DNA of 64,000 nucleotides, taken from Oryzisolibacter sp. LB2S (GTDB lineage: Bacteria; Pseudomonadota; Gammaproteobacteria; Burkholderiales; Burkholderiaceae_C). Both the position numbers and the translations under genes were made by a program. Below are positions 14,972 to 26,300 of this stretch, in pieces (within the stretch, counting starts at the first letter, position 1; each line of letters starts with the position of its first letter). The notes under the pieces were generated by a model, which was given only the letters and a program-made list of their open reading frames with translations, had not been told where the DNA came from and searched no databases. Location of the stretch: positions 186,001 to 250,000 of the forward strand of contig NZ_CP160388.1 in NCBI RefSeq assembly GCF_040732315.1, given 5' to 3'.

Positions 14972-15895
14972 TCAGGCCAGCGCCAGCCGTCCCTGCGCAT
15001 CGTCCACCAGCATCTGCACCAGCTCCTGCGCGAAGCTGGGCAGGGCGTCGAGGCTGCGCACGCAGATCTGCATCTCGCGCACCGACCAGGCGTCGGACAG
15101 CGGCACGATGGCGATGTCCATGGTCTGGGCGTGGCGGCTGGCGGCGGACTCGGGCAGCACGCCCACGCCCACGCCGGCCTCGATCATGCGGCAGGCCGTC
15201 TCGAAGTTGCCCACCTGGATGCGCTGCTTGATCGGGCGGTGCAGTTGGTCGCTGGCCTGGCGCAAAAAGCTGTGGATGGCGGTCGATTCATGCAGGCCCA
15301 CGTGGTCGAGCTCCAGCGTGTCGGCAAAGGCGATCTGCATCTGTCCGGCCAGCGCATGGCCCTGCGGCACCACCAGCACCAGGCGGTCGCGCCGGTAGGG
15401 CAGGGTCTCCAGGTTCTCGGTGCGCACCAGGCCGGCGACTATGCCGATGTCTGTCTGGCCCTCGGTCACGGCACGCACGATGTCGTGCGAGGGGCGCTCG
15501 CGCAGGTCGATGTTCACGTCCGGATTGCTGCGCAGAAAGTGGCGCAGCACCGGCGGCAGGAACTCGCCGAGCGAAGTGGTGTTGGCAAACACGCGAACAT
15601 GGCCCTTGATGCCGCGCACATATTCCTGCATGTCGCCGCGCAGATGTTCGATCTGGCCCAGCACCATGCGTGCATGGGTCACAAAGGCCTGGCCCGGTGG
15701 CGTCAGCGTCACACCCTGGCTGGTGCGGTAGAGCAGCTTGGTGCCTATGCTCTCCTCCAGGTTCTTGATGCGCGTGCTCGCGGCGGGCAGGGAGATGAAG
15801 GACAGCTCGGCACCGCGCGTCATGCTGTTGGCGTCGGCGATGTGCACCATGAGGCGCAGGTCCACAAGATCGAAATGCATGGCCATGGCGGGCAT
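14972..15895 (-). CDS. LysR-family transcriptional regulator
   Basis: 307 residues. An N-terminal winged helix-turn-helix (FDLVDLRLMVHIADANSMTR, LPAASTRIKNLEESIG, LLYRTSQGVTLTPPG) is followed by a type-2 periplasmic-binding-fold effector domain (VRVFANTTSLGEFLPPVLRHF onward). It is divergent from the CaiB-type CoA-transferase gene, the classic arrangement for autoregulation and control of the neighbour. Shared TTTCACAAA/ATTGCGAA motifs at 210-299, 11305 and 15921 suggest it controls the wider island. In-frame ATGs at 15886 and 15880 would shorten the N-terminus by a few residues; the true start is uncertain. Confidence 0.93.
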   Translation of the reverse strand: MPAMAMHFDLVDLRLMVHIADANSMTRGAELSFISLPAASTRIKNLEESIGTKLLYRTSQGVTLTPPGQAFVTHARMVLGQIEHLRGDMQEYVRGIKGHVRVFANTTSLGEFLPPVLRHFLRSNPDVNIDLRERPSHDIVRAVTEGQTDIGIVAGLVRTENLETLPYRRDRLVLVVPQGHALAGQMQIAFADTLELDHVGLHESTAIHSFLRQASDQLHRPIKQRIQVGNFETACRMIEAGVGVGVLPESAASRHAQTMDIAIVPLSDAWSVREMQICVRSLDALPSFAQELVQMLVDDAQGRLALA

Positions 15896-15920
15896 TGTAG
15901 AAAGCGCGGCGAACGCCTGC

Positions 15921-15935
15921 TTTCACAAATGCGAA
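15921..15935. promoter_or_regulatory. Candidate LysR operator between regulator and CoA-transferase genes
   Basis: TTTCACAAATGCGAA lies in the 93-bp divergent promoter gap. TTTCACAAA is the exact reverse complement of the motif at 210-218, and AATGCGAA differs by one base from the motifs at 292 and 11305. Confidence 0.4.
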
Positions 15936-15988
15936 GCCGCGCCGCGGTGGTGCGCGTAGGATGCGCGAGACACGATTCTTCTACGCCC

Positions 15989-17275
15989 ATGACCGCTGCC
16001 GCCAACTCCCCACACCACTCCAGCGCCGCCGTCGGCGCCCTGAGCCACCTTCGCGTGCTCGACCTCTCGCGCGTGCTCGCCGGCCCCTGGTGCACCCAGA
16101 ATCTGGCCGACATGGGCGCCGACGTGATCAAGATCGAAAAGCCCGGCGATGGCGACGACACGCGCCACTGGGGCCCACCGTTCTTCCCCGACGAGAGCGG
16201 CCAGCCCACGAAGAACGCCTGCTACTACGCCGCGTGCAACCGCAACAAGCGCTCGGTCACCGTGGACATGGCCACGCCCGAGGGGCAGGAGCTGATCCGC
16301 GAACTGGCCAAGCAGAGCGACGTGGTGGTGGAGAACTTCAAGACCGGCGGGCTCAAGCGCTACGGCCTGGACTACGAAAGTCTGTCGGCGCTGAACCCGC
16401 GCCTGATCTACTGCTCGGTCACGGGCTTTGGCCACACCGGGCCTTATGCGCCGCGCGCAGGCTATGACCTGCTGGTCCAGGCCATGAGCGGCCTCATGAG
16501 CATCACCGGCCATGCCGATGGCGAGCCCGGCGGCGGCCCCATGCGCGTGGGCGTGGCCGTGATCGACCTGTTCACCGGCATGTACGCCACCACGGCCATC
16601 CTGGGCGCGCTCGAGGCGCGCCACCGCACGGGCCGCGGCCAGCATATCGACATGGCGCTGCTGGACGTGGCCATGGCCGTGCTGGCCAACCAGGGCGCGG
16701 GTTTTCTGAACGCGGGCAACATCCCCAAGCGCCAGGGCAACACCCACCCCAGCGTCGTGCCCTATCAGGACTTCCCCACGCAGGACGGCAACATGCTGCT
16801 GGCCATAGGCAACGACGGCCAGTTCGCGCGCTTTTGCGAGGCCGCGGGCGTGGACTGGGCGAGCGACGAGCGCTTTGCCACCAACGCCGGCCGCGTGATC
16901 CACCGCGCGACGCTGATCCCCATGATGGCCGAGCTCACGCGCACGCGCCCCACGGCCGACTGGATAGCGCTGCTCGAGGACAAGGCCGTGCCCTGCGGCC
17001 CCATCAACCATATCGGCCAGGCCTTCGACGACGCGCAGGTGCGCTCGCGCGGCCTGCGCGTGGAGCAGCTGCGCTACCCCGATGGCCAGCTGCCGGCCGG
17101 CGAGGTCATCAACCGCGTGGTGACCACGGCCAGCCCGCTGCGCCTGTCGGACACGCCCGTCACGCTGCGCCACGCGCCGCCGGCTCTGGGCCAGCACACC
17201 GAGGAGGTGCTGCGCGAGCGCCTGGGGCTCGATGCGGCGCGCGTGCAGGAGCTGCGCGCCAAGGGCGTGTTGTAG
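15989..17275 (+). CDS. CaiB/BaiF family III CoA-transferase
   Basis: 428 residues. The N-terminal VLDLSRVLAGPWCTQNLADM and ADVIKIEKPGDGDDTRHWGP motifs are diagnostic of formyl-CoA/carnitine-type CoA-transferases. The aspartate that forms the acyl-aspartyl intermediate is expected in IDMALLDVAMAVLANQ. It moves CoA from a donor such as succinyl-CoA or acetyl-CoA to the pathway acid, probably the first step of the island. The start at 15989 lacks a clear ribosome site; the frame is open far upstream but no other credible start appears. Confidence 0.9.
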   Translation: MTAAANSPHHSSAAVGALSHLRVLDLSRVLAGPWCTQNLADMGADVIKIEKPGDGDDTRHWGPPFFPDESGQPTKNACYYAACNRNKRSVTVDMATPEGQELIRELAKQSDVVVENFKTGGLKRYGLDYESLSALNPRLIYCSVTGFGHTGPYAPRAGYDLLVQAMSGLMSITGHADGEPGGGPMRVGVAVIDLFTGMYATTAILGALEARHRTGRGQHIDMALLDVAMAVLANQGAGFLNAGNIPKRQGNTHPSVVPYQDFPTQDGNMLLAIGNDGQFARFCEAAGVDWASDERFATNAGRVIHRATLIPMMAELTRTRPTADWIALLEDKAVPCGPINHIGQAFDDAQVRSRGLRVEQLRYPDGQLPAGEVINRVVTTASPLRLSDTPVTLRHAPPALGQHTEEVLRERLGLDAARVQELRAKGVL

Positions 17276-17293
17276 GGGTGTTGCAGGGTGCAA

Positions 17294-17320
17294 CGAAAAG
17301 AGCGGCCCGCAGGCCGCTCT
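17294..17320 (-). terminator. Rho-independent terminator of gdhA
   Basis: On the minus strand AGAGCGGCC-TGCG-GGCCGCTCT (stem 17299-17320) is followed by TTTTCG. The 9-bp perfect stem ends 27 bp after the gdhA stop codon. Confidence 0.85.
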
Positions 17321-17346
17321 CCAAGAGGTGAAGGCGTGGCCCCGTA

Positions 17347-18639
17347 TCAGGGGTACAGGCCGCGCATCTCGCGCGCATGCAGGATGCGCTTGCAGGCCAC
17401 GATGAAGGTGGCGGTGCGCAGGCTGACCTTGTTCTCCTGCGCCACATGCCAGACGGCCGCGAAGGCCTCCTTCATGATGCGCACCAGGCGGGCGTTGATC
17501 TCGTCCTCGGTCCAGAAGAAGCTCGAGAAGTCCTGCACCCACTCGAAGTAGCTCACCGTCACGCCGCCGGCGTTGGCGATCACGTCGGGCACGACCAGCA
17601 CACCCTTGTCGTGCAGGATGTCGTCGGCCTCGGGCGTCGTGGGACCATTGGCGCCCTCGATGACCATCTTGGCCTGGATCTTGCCAGCGTTGTGCTCGGT
17701 GATCTGGCCTTCCAGCGCGGCGGGGATCATGATGTCGCAGGCCACGCCCCAGAACTCGTCATTGGCCATGGGCTCGGCGCCGGCAAAGCCGCCCACGCCG
17801 CCCGTCTGCTGCACATGGGCGAGCAGCGCGGGCACGTCCAGACCCTTGTCGTTGTGGATGCTGCCCGTGTGGTCCTGCACCGCGACGACCTTGGCGCCGG
17901 CCTCGGCGAACAGCTTGCCCGCCGTGCCGCCCACGTTGCCAAAGCCCTGCACGGCCACGCGTGCGCCCTGCACCGGCATGCCGGTCAGGCGCGCCGCCTC
18001 GCAGCCCACGGTGAACACGCCCCGGCCCGTGGCCTCGACGCGGCCGAGCGATCCGCCCAGATCCACGGGCTTGCCCGTGACCACGCCGGTGGCGGTGGCG
18101 CCCACGTTCATCGAATAGGTGTCCATCATCCAGGCCATGACCTGGGCGTTGGTGTTCACGTCAGGCGCGGGGATGTCCTTCGAGGGGCCGATGATGATGC
18201 CGATCTCGCTCGTGTAGCGGCGCGTCAGGCGCTCGAGCTCGGCCCTGGACAGCGTCTTCGGGTCGACGCGGATGCCGCCCTTGGCGCCGCCGTAGGGCAC
18301 GTTCACGGCCGCGTTCTTGATGCTCATCCAGGCCGACAGGGCCATCACCTCGGACAGCGTCACGTCCTGGTGAAAGCGCACGCCGCCCTTGCCCGGACCG
18401 CGGCTGGTGTTGTGCTGCACGCGATAGCCCTCGAAATGGGCGATGGTGCCGTTGTCCAGCTCGATGGGCACGTCCACGATCAGCGCGCGCTTGGGGCGCT
18501 TCAGGGTCTCGACCCAGCGCGCCAGGCTGCCCAGGTAGGGCGTGACGCGATCCACCTGTTGCAGGTAGATGCCCCAGGGGCCGAGGTGGTTGGGATCCAG
18601 ATACGAGGGCAGAGGGTGGGTGCCGGTCGGCGAGGTCAT
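17347..18639 (-). CDS. gdhA: Glutamate dehydrogenase (Glu/Leu/Phe/Val family)
   Basis: 430 residues, the length of hexameric small-subunit glutamate dehydrogenases. The catalytic lysine region reads [12 protein letters not shown], preceded by [11 protein letters not shown]. The Rossmann motif [13 protein letters not shown] and the C-terminal [13 protein letters not shown] are intact. It interconverts glutamate and 2-oxoglutarate with ammonium; NAD versus NADP use cannot be settled by eye. It stands alone, with a strong terminator downstream and a promoter gap upstream shared with a divergent PACE gene. Confidence 0.93.
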   Translation of the reverse strand: MTSPTGTHPLPSYLDPNHLGPWGIYLQQVDRVTPYLGSLARWVETLKRPKRALIVDVPIELDNGTIAHFEGYRVQHNTSRGPGKGGVRFHQDVTLSEVMALSAWMSIKNAAVNVPYGGAKGGIRVDPKTLSRAELERLTRRYTSEIGIIIGPSKDIPAPDVNTNAQVMAWMMDTYSMNVGATATGVVTGKPVDLGGSLGRVEATGRGVFTVGCEAARLTGMPVQGARVAVQGFGNVGGTAGKLFAEAGAKVVAVQDHTGSIHNDKGLDVPALLAHVQQTGGVGGFAGAEPMANDEFWGVACDIMIPAALEGQITEHNAGKIQAKMVIEGANGPTTPEADDILHDKGVLVVPDVIANAGGVTVSYFEWVQDFSSFFWTEDEINARLVRIMKEAFAAVWHVAQENKVSLRTATFIVACKRILHAREMRGLYP

Positions 18640-18829
18640 GGATTGTCCTTGTGAAACAAATCAAGAACGCAGACTGTATGCCTGGGTGCGTGCACTGTCC
18701 AACGCGTATCTTTTTGCGCGCAATGCATTCGATGCATAGACCCTGTGAGCATCCCCGGCAATGGCCGCGCATGGTGGCCAAGCCCCTGGCGCGGCGCGCC
18801 TTCCGCGCCTGCTCCTATACTGCCGCGCC

Positions 18830-19300
18830 ATGAATGCAACGCCTACGGCGAGCGGCCTGCAGGGCCCCTGGCGCCGCGTGATCTTCGTCACCCTCTACGA
18901 GCTCATCGCCATCATTGCCTCCAGCCTGCTGTTCATGGCCATAGGCCAGAGGGCGCTGGAGTCGGGCGTGATGTCCGTCGTGGCCTCCACGCTGGCCATC
19001 GTCTGGAACCTGACCTTCAACCACCTGTTTGAGAGATGGGAGTCGCGCCAGAGCGTCAAGGGCCGCTCGGTGCGCCGGCGCGTGGTCCACGCCCTGGGCT
19101 TCGAGGGGGGGCTGGCGCTCATGCTCATCCCGCTCATGGCCTGGTGGTTCGATGTAAGCCTGTGGCAGGCCACGCTGATGGAGGCGGGCCTGCTGGTCTT
19201 CTTCCTCGTCTACACCTACGTCTTCAACTGGGTGTTCGACCGCATCTTCGGCCTGCCGGCCTCGGCCCAGGCCTTGCCCGCGGCCCTGCCGTCGGCATAG
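18830..19300 (+). CDS. PACE-family (AceI-like) multidrug efflux protein
   Basis: 156 residues with four membrane helices arranged as two bacterial-transmembrane-pair units. The first unit has RRVIFVTLYELIAI and WNLTFNHLFERWE. The second has RRVVHALGFEGGL, matching the family RxxHxxxFE motif with its functional glutamate, and YTYVFNWVFDRIFG. PACE proteins export chlorhexidine, polyamines and other cations using the proton gradient. The gene is divergent from gdhA and convergent with ccoG. The ATG at 18830 follows a short leader without a strong ribosome site. Confidence 0.85.
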   Translation: MNATPTASGLQGPWRRVIFVTLYELIAIIASSLLFMAIGQRALESGVMSVVASTLAIVWNLTFNHLFERWESRQSVKGRSVRRRVVHALGFEGGLALMLIPLMAWWFDVSLWQATLMEAGLLVFFLVYTYVFNWVFDRIFGLPASAQALPAALPSA

Positions 19301-19334
19301 GCGCCGGCGCGGCCATGGCGCCGCTCGCAGCCCC

Positions 19335-20735
19335 TCAGCGCGGCACCAGGAAGACCGACTTCTCCACCACCCGCGCCCTGCCGTCCGGGGTGCTGATCTC
19401 GAAGTACACGGTGTGCGAGCCCGCGGCCGCGCTGCCGTAGGGGATGTGCAGCTGCACCGGCACCCAGCGCGAGGCGGCCGGGGCTATCTCCACCTCGTCC
19501 TGCGACGCCACGGTCAGGCCCTCCAGGCCATGGGCGCCGATGCGGTAGCGCTGGGGCTGCTCGGTGGCGTTCATGATCTGCAGGCGGTAGATGTTCTCGA
19601 GCTGGCCGCCGGCCACCACGCGCGAGAGGGCCGCGCGGTCGCGCACCACGTCCACCTTCAGCGGCACGCGCAGCGCCAGGCTGGTGAGCAGCGCCAGGCT
19701 CAGGCCCAGCAGCACGGCGCTGTAGACCAGCACGCGCGGGCGCAGCACGCGGCGCAGCATCTGCGCGCCGCTCCAGCGCTGCGCCATGCCGTTCTGCGTG
19801 GCAAAGCGGATCAGGCCGCGCGGGTAGTTCACCTTGTCCATGACGCTGTTGCAGGCGTCCACGCACAGGCCGCAGCCAATGCACTCGTACTGCAGGCCGT
19901 TGCGGATGTCTATGCCCGTGGGGCAGACCTGCACGCACAGCGAGCAGTCGATGCAGTCGCCCAGGCCCGCGGCCTTGGGGTCGACCTTCTTGCTGCGCGC
20001 GCCGCGCGGCTCGCCGCGCTCGCTGTCGTAGGTGACGATGAGCGTGTCCTTGTCGAACATGGCGCTCTGAAAGCGTGCATAGGGGCACATGTACTTGCAC
20101 ACCTGCTCGCGCATGTGGCCGGCAAAGCCGTAGGTGGCCAGGCTGTACAGCCCCACCCAGAACAGCTGCCAGGTGCCGTGCAGGGCAATGATCTCGCTGC
20201 CGAGCGTGCGAATGGGCACGAAGAAGCCGACGAAGGTAAAGCCCGTCCACAGCGCCACGGCGATCCAGCTGAGCTGCTTGGCGCCCTTGCGCCAGAGCTT
20301 CTCCCAGGAGGTCCAGGGCGCCTTGTCCAGGCGCATGCGCGCGCTGCGGTCGCCCTCGATGCGGTTCTCCAGCCACATGAAGATCTTGGTGTACACCGTC
20401 TGCGGGCAGGTGAAGCCGCACCACAGGCGCCCGGCCACCGCGGTGAACAGAAACAGCGACAGCGCCGAGATGATGAGCAGCCCGGTCAGGTAGATGAAGT
20501 CCTGCGGATACAGCACCAGGCCAAACAGGTAGAAGCGCCGTGCGCCCAGGTCGAACAGCACCATCTGCCGCTCGCCCCATTGCAGCCAGGGCAGGCCGTA
20601 GAAGAGCAACTGCGTGACCCAGACCATGACCCAGCGCCAGCGGTTGAAGACGCCGTCGATGGCGCGCGGATAGACCTTGGTGCGGGCGGCGTAGAAGTGG
20701 ATGGTTTTCTGCTTCGGGGGCGTGGCTGTGGTCAT
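19335..20735 (-). CDS. ccoG: Cytochrome c oxidase accessory protein CcoG (RdxA/FixG)
   Basis: 466 residues. Several membrane helices in the first half surround WCGFTCPQTVYTKIF and KYMCPYARFQ. Two ferredoxin-type 4Fe-4S motifs follow (CIDCSLCVQVCPTGIDI and CIGCGLCVDACNSVMD). A last helix anchors a periplasmic Ig-like domain ending the protein. CcoG reduces copper during assembly of cbb3-type cytochrome oxidase. In most genomes it sits beside ccoNOPQ; none of those genes flank it here, although the oxidase may be encoded outside the window. I chose MTTATPPKQK at 20735; the frame extends further upstream. Confidence 0.93.
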   Translation of the reverse strand: MTTATPPKQKTIHFYAARTKVYPRAIDGVFNRWRWVMVWVTQLLFYGLPWLQWGERQMVLFDLGARRFYLFGLVLYPQDFIYLTGLLIISALSLFLFTAVAGRLWCGFTCPQTVYTKIFMWLENRIEGDRSARMRLDKAPWTSWEKLWRKGAKQLSWIAVALWTGFTFVGFFVPIRTLGSEIIALHGTWQLFWVGLYSLATYGFAGHMREQVCKYMCPYARFQSAMFDKDTLIVTYDSERGEPRGARSKKVDPKAAGLGDCIDCSLCVQVCPTGIDIRNGLQYECIGCGLCVDACNSVMDKVNYPRGLIRFATQNGMAQRWSGAQMLRRVLRPRVLVYSAVLLGLSLALLTSLALRVPLKVDVVRDRAALSRVVAGGQLENIYRLQIMNATEQPQRYRIGAHGLEGLTVASQDEVEIAPAASRWVPVQLHIPYGSAAAGSHTVYFEISTPDGRARVVEKSVFLVPR

Positions 20736-21021
20736 GGCTTCTCGTGGGGCGTCGTGGCCGGTCGGCCGGCATGGGCGGCGCGTCTGTCCGTCCGGGCAGG
20801 CTGGCCGCGCAGGCCTCATGTCTTGCCTTGTCTCAAGACTTGTGCCAGCCCGTGGTTTCCGCACTTCGCCGGAAAATTTCCATGCAGATCATGGGCTTGG
20901 CGTTGCCTGGCGAGGGCGGCAAGACTTGCCGCGACTGCCATGGTGGGTGACAATCGCTGCCACATTGGCACCAACTGGCAGTCGGCAGTGACAGCTCGAC
21001 GGCGCAAACCAGGACCCACCC

Positions 21022-22373
<1,352 letters not shown>

Positions 22374-22386
<13 letters not shown>

Positions 22387-22428
22387 CTACCTGCGCTTTG
22401 TGGTAAAGGGCTGGAGGCTATTTTTTAT
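22374..22428 (+). repeat. GATAGCT palindromic repeat, copy 3 (supplies a stop codon)
   Basis: CAAAAACAATAGCTACCTGC followed by GCTTTGTGGTAAAGGGCTGG and AGGCTATTTTTT. The TAG of the element's ATAGCT is the stop codon of the sigma-54 activator gene, so the repeat abuts or forms its last codons (SMQKQ). Confidence 0.8.
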
Positions 22429-22453
22429 GAACTTTTCGCCCGGCACCGTGGGC

Positions 22454-23299
22454 TCAGCCGAATCTGAACGCGGACACATCCACCCCCAGCACGCGATCGG
22501 TGAACACCTTGGCGCCCGCGCTGTCGCCGGCCGCGCCGGCCACCACATGCAGGGGCAGCAGATGTTCCTCGGCGCCCGGCGGGTGGGACAGGCGCCCGGC
22601 CGGGCCGCTGGCGCTGGCCCAGTCGGCCAGCCGCGCCTCGCGCTCGGGCGCGGGCAGGGCCACGGTCTCGGCGAGCCATTGGTCGAAGGCGGTGCTGATG
22701 GCCGCGGAGCGCGGGTCGCCATAGCCGCGCATGTTGTGGTAGCTCATGCCGCTGCCGATGATGAGCACACCCTCCTCGCGCAGCGGCGCCAGCGCCCGGC
22801 CCAGGCGGATGTGGTCGGCCGCGTCCAGGCTTTGCAGCAGCGACAGCTGCAGCACCGGGATGTCGGCCTCGGGGAAGGCCAGCATCAGCGGGATGAAGCT
22901 GCCATGGTCAAAGCCGCGTGCGCCATCCTGCTGCGGGGCAAGGCCCGCGCCCGCCAGCAGGTCGCTCACCCGATCGGCGAGCAGGGGCGCGCCGGGCGCG
23001 GGGTAATCGAGCGCATAGGTGTGGGGCGGAAAGCCGTAGTAGTCAAACAGCATGCCGGGGCGCTCGGCGCTGCTCATGCTGGGTTGCGGCGCCAGCCAAT
23101 GCGCCGTGACGAGCGCGATGGCGCGCGGCCGCGCAGGCAGGCTGGCCGGTATGGCGCGCAGAAAGGCGGCCATGCGATCCCAGGTGCCCGGCGGGTTCCA
23201 GTCCATGAAGAAGCAGGGCCCGGCGCCGTGCGGGATGTACAGCGTGGGCATGCGAGCGGTGGCGGCGGTGGAGCGGTGGGGCAGGGTCATGGGCGTCAT
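22454..23299 (-). CDS. LigB-type class III extradiol dioxygenase (DODA/YgiD family)
   Basis: 281 residues from the ATG at 23299. The metal-ligand histidines of the family appear in order: PHGAGPCFFM, VTAHW, DHGSFIPLMLAFP and EEHLLPLHVVAGA. Bacterial YgiD-type members are zinc-dependent and open catechol rings such as DOPA. Upstream in-frame starts (to 23350) would add a poorly conserved arginine-rich extension and are less likely. No catechol-producing genes are adjacent, so the natural substrate is open. The gene converges with the sigma-54 activator across a GATAGCT repeat. Confidence 0.85.
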   Translation of the reverse strand: MTPMTLPHRSTAATARMPTLYIPHGAGPCFFMDWNPPGTWDRMAAFLRAIPASLPARPRAIALVTAHWLAPQPSMSSAERPGMLFDYYGFPPHTYALDYPAPGAPLLADRVSDLLAGAGLAPQQDGARGFDHGSFIPLMLAFPEADIPVLQLSLLQSLDAADHIRLGRALAPLREEGVLIIGSGMSYHNMRGYGDPRSAAISTAFDQWLAETVALPAPEREARLADWASASGPAGRLSHPPGAEEHLLPLHVVAGAAGDSAGAKVFTDRVLGVDVSAFRFG

Positions 23300-23385
23300 G
23301 TGAGGGTGGATGCGGGATTGTCCAGGCCCTGCCTCACTGCGCCGGCTCATTGCGCCGGCTCATTGCGCCGACTCATCGTGACGGC

Positions 23386-26300
23386 TCATCGCACCATGAT
23401 GCCTTCGACGCGGCGCGCGAAGCGCAGGATCTGCTCCAGGCTGGGGGCCGTGTCGAACGTTGTCAGATGCTCGGTCCAGGCATCGCGCAGCGCCTGGTTG
23501 CGCAGCGCGTCCGCCGGTCTGTCAGGGCCGCTTGCCTGGGCCGGGTCCTGTGCGCCGCTGGGCGCGCGTGCCTGCAGCCATGCGCGCACCACGTCCGGGG
23601 CCCGTGCGCCCGGATCGGCCTTGGTCCATGCGTCGGCCAGGCTCGTGAGCAGCGCCGGGTCGAGGTGGTGCATCGCGGCCAGTGCGACGAGCGACTCGTC
23701 GCTGGCCGCGCCGTCACCACCTTGCTGCCGCTCGTACGCCGCGAACAGCCGCGCGCGGTTGTAGAAACGCTTGACGTGGCGCGGCGTGGGGTCGTAGCTG
23801 ATGACGACCGGGTTCCAGATGCCCAGTGCCTGCATGAAGCGATCGGAATCCTCGGATCGCAGCGCGCCGCCCAGCGCGACCACGACCTGCTCCCTGTTGC
23901 GGCGCAGCCAGGCCAGACCAAGGGCCGTGCATATCACAAGCAGCGCGCCGCCCAGCCATGCCCAGGGCCTGTCGGCCGGGCGTGCTGGTACAAGGCCGAC
24001 CTCCTGGTCTTGCGCCGGCAGCTCCGTGGGCGATGGGGGCGTAGGTGACGGCAACTTCTGGTCCTCCTCTGGCTGCCCAGACGGTCCTGTCTGCGCGACG
24101 GGGGGCGGGACAACCACGAAAGCTTCGCCCTTGCTGCCTTCGTGCAACGCGCTTCCGGTCAAGAAGGCCAGATACAGCACGGACAGGAACGCCACGGCGC
24201 CGACGCTTCGCAGCGCCCAGCGAGGCAACCCCGGGCGCCGGGACTCGGCCGCAGGCGGCGCAGAGGCAAGCTGGTTCAGCCGGTCGCGGTGCTGCGGCAC
24301 CGGCAGCTCGATGTGCACGAGCTTGCGCAGGTAGGCGGTCGGATAGTCCGGGTCCTCGCCGACGGGGGACTTGACGCACTTGAGCACACGCTCCATCGCC
24401 GCGCCGATGACGATGAAGCAACGGCCGACGTCGGCAAGATAGTTCGTCAGCTCCAGCATTCCGTTCACGGTCTCGGGCGTGCAGCGGTCAAGGTCGTCGA
24501 TGAAGATCACCAGCCTGCCGTCCAGCGCGTCGCACAGCAGACGGAACTCGGTGCGGTAGCGTTCCACGGTGCCGCTGGCCTCCTTGCCACCGGCCTCCGA
24601 CTTGCCCTGCGCCGCAGCAAACAGGCTGCGCAACGGCGCCGTGAACTGCAGACCGTAGACCGTGAAGCCCTTCGCAAACAACGCACCCAGCAGTGCTGCG
24701 ATGCCACCAAAGGCCGTGCTGTCGAGCCAGGGGAACATGGGCTGCGGCGGCACCGTCTCCGCGGCGGCGCGTATGGCCTTGCGCTCGCTCGGCAGGAGCT
24801 TGCCGCCGCCGGCGACATTGCTCGCCTCGACGGTGGCAAGCAGATCCTCTGGCTTGGGAAACACGCAGCTGTGGCCGTTCTGCGCAGACGGTTTGCGTTG
24901 CACTGCACAGTTGCTTGCGTCGCCGTCTTCTTCCCATTGCAGGTTGCGCCTGAGATAGCAAAAGACCTCGGGCCGGATCGGAACGGCACTCTGGCCAGGG
25001 AGACGGGTGGGCATGTCGCATGGGTGGACGGTGGGCAAGGTTTGCTCGCCGGCGCGCAGCGTCGTTGACGCGGATGCCGTCTTCGCAAATGGGTCGAGCC
25101 TGGCCAGGCTTGCGCCGGTGATCGCGGTCTGCTTGTGCTGCAGCACATGATGGCGAAAGTTTGCCTGCATGCGCTCATAGGCCCTGCCCCAGCCGTCGGA
25201 CAACAGGTTGCCCGCGAACAGCACCAGCATGATGGCCGTCACGACGGCCACGGTCTTGTAGAACCAGCTGCGTCCCCAGATCAGTCGCGAGCGCACGCGC
25301 CATGCGGCCAGCGGCTGGCGCCACCATTGCGGCACGCCCTGGCTGCGCACCACGTTGAACAGCGCGCTCATCTGCTTGCCTTCCTGCTGGTGGTGCCAGG
25401 CGTTGAACCACGCGGTGCGAAAGCCCGCGCGGTTCAGGTCGGTCTGCAGCATACGCATCACCGAACTCTTGCCGTTGCCCCATTCGCCGGTGACGGCGAT
25501 CGTCACGCGCGGTTCGGTATCACGGTTGCGCATGAACGAGGACAGCGCCTCGACGAGCGGGCGCACGCCGAGCCGATCCAGCGCCTTGTCGGCGACCGGC
25601 TGGTCCGAGCGTAAAAATGTCGCCGCCCCGCCGGTGGCGGCAGCGCGCGACGATTCGACGAAGGCGAGCAGGGTGAACGCCGCCAGTGTCAGCAGCACCA
25701 GCGCCGCGAAGTACCACGGGGCCCAGTAGCGTTGGTACAGGGCGATGGTGTTCCATCGCTGGCCGCCATCGAGTGTGGCGAGAATGGTGCCGTCACGGCC
25801 CACGGCCCAGCCGCGCTGCCCGTCGGCGGCAAAGTGCACGCTGGAGAGCGATGCCCCGGTGCCGCTGGTCTGAGCGACCCAGGAGTTGCCGCCATCGCGC
25901 GTGGCGAGAATGGTGCCGTCATAGCCCACGACCCATCCGCGTTGCCCGTCGGTGGCAAACTGCACGCCAGAGAGGAATGCCCTGGTGCCGCTGGTCTGGG
26001 CGACCCAGGAGTTGCCGCCATCGCGCGTGGCGAGAATGGTGCCGTCATAGCCCACGACCCATCCGCGTTGCCCGTCGATGGCAAACTGCACGCCATTGAG
26101 CCATGCCCCGGTGCCGCTGGTCTGGGCGACCCAGGAGTTGCCGCCATCGCGCGTGGCGAGAATGGTGCCGTCATAGCCCACGGCCCAGCCGCGCTGACCG
26201 TCGACAGCGACCTGCACGCTGTAGAGACCTGCCGTGATACCGCTGGCCTGCTCGGCCCAGGAGTTGCCGCCATCGCGCGTGGCGAGGATGGTGCCGGCCC

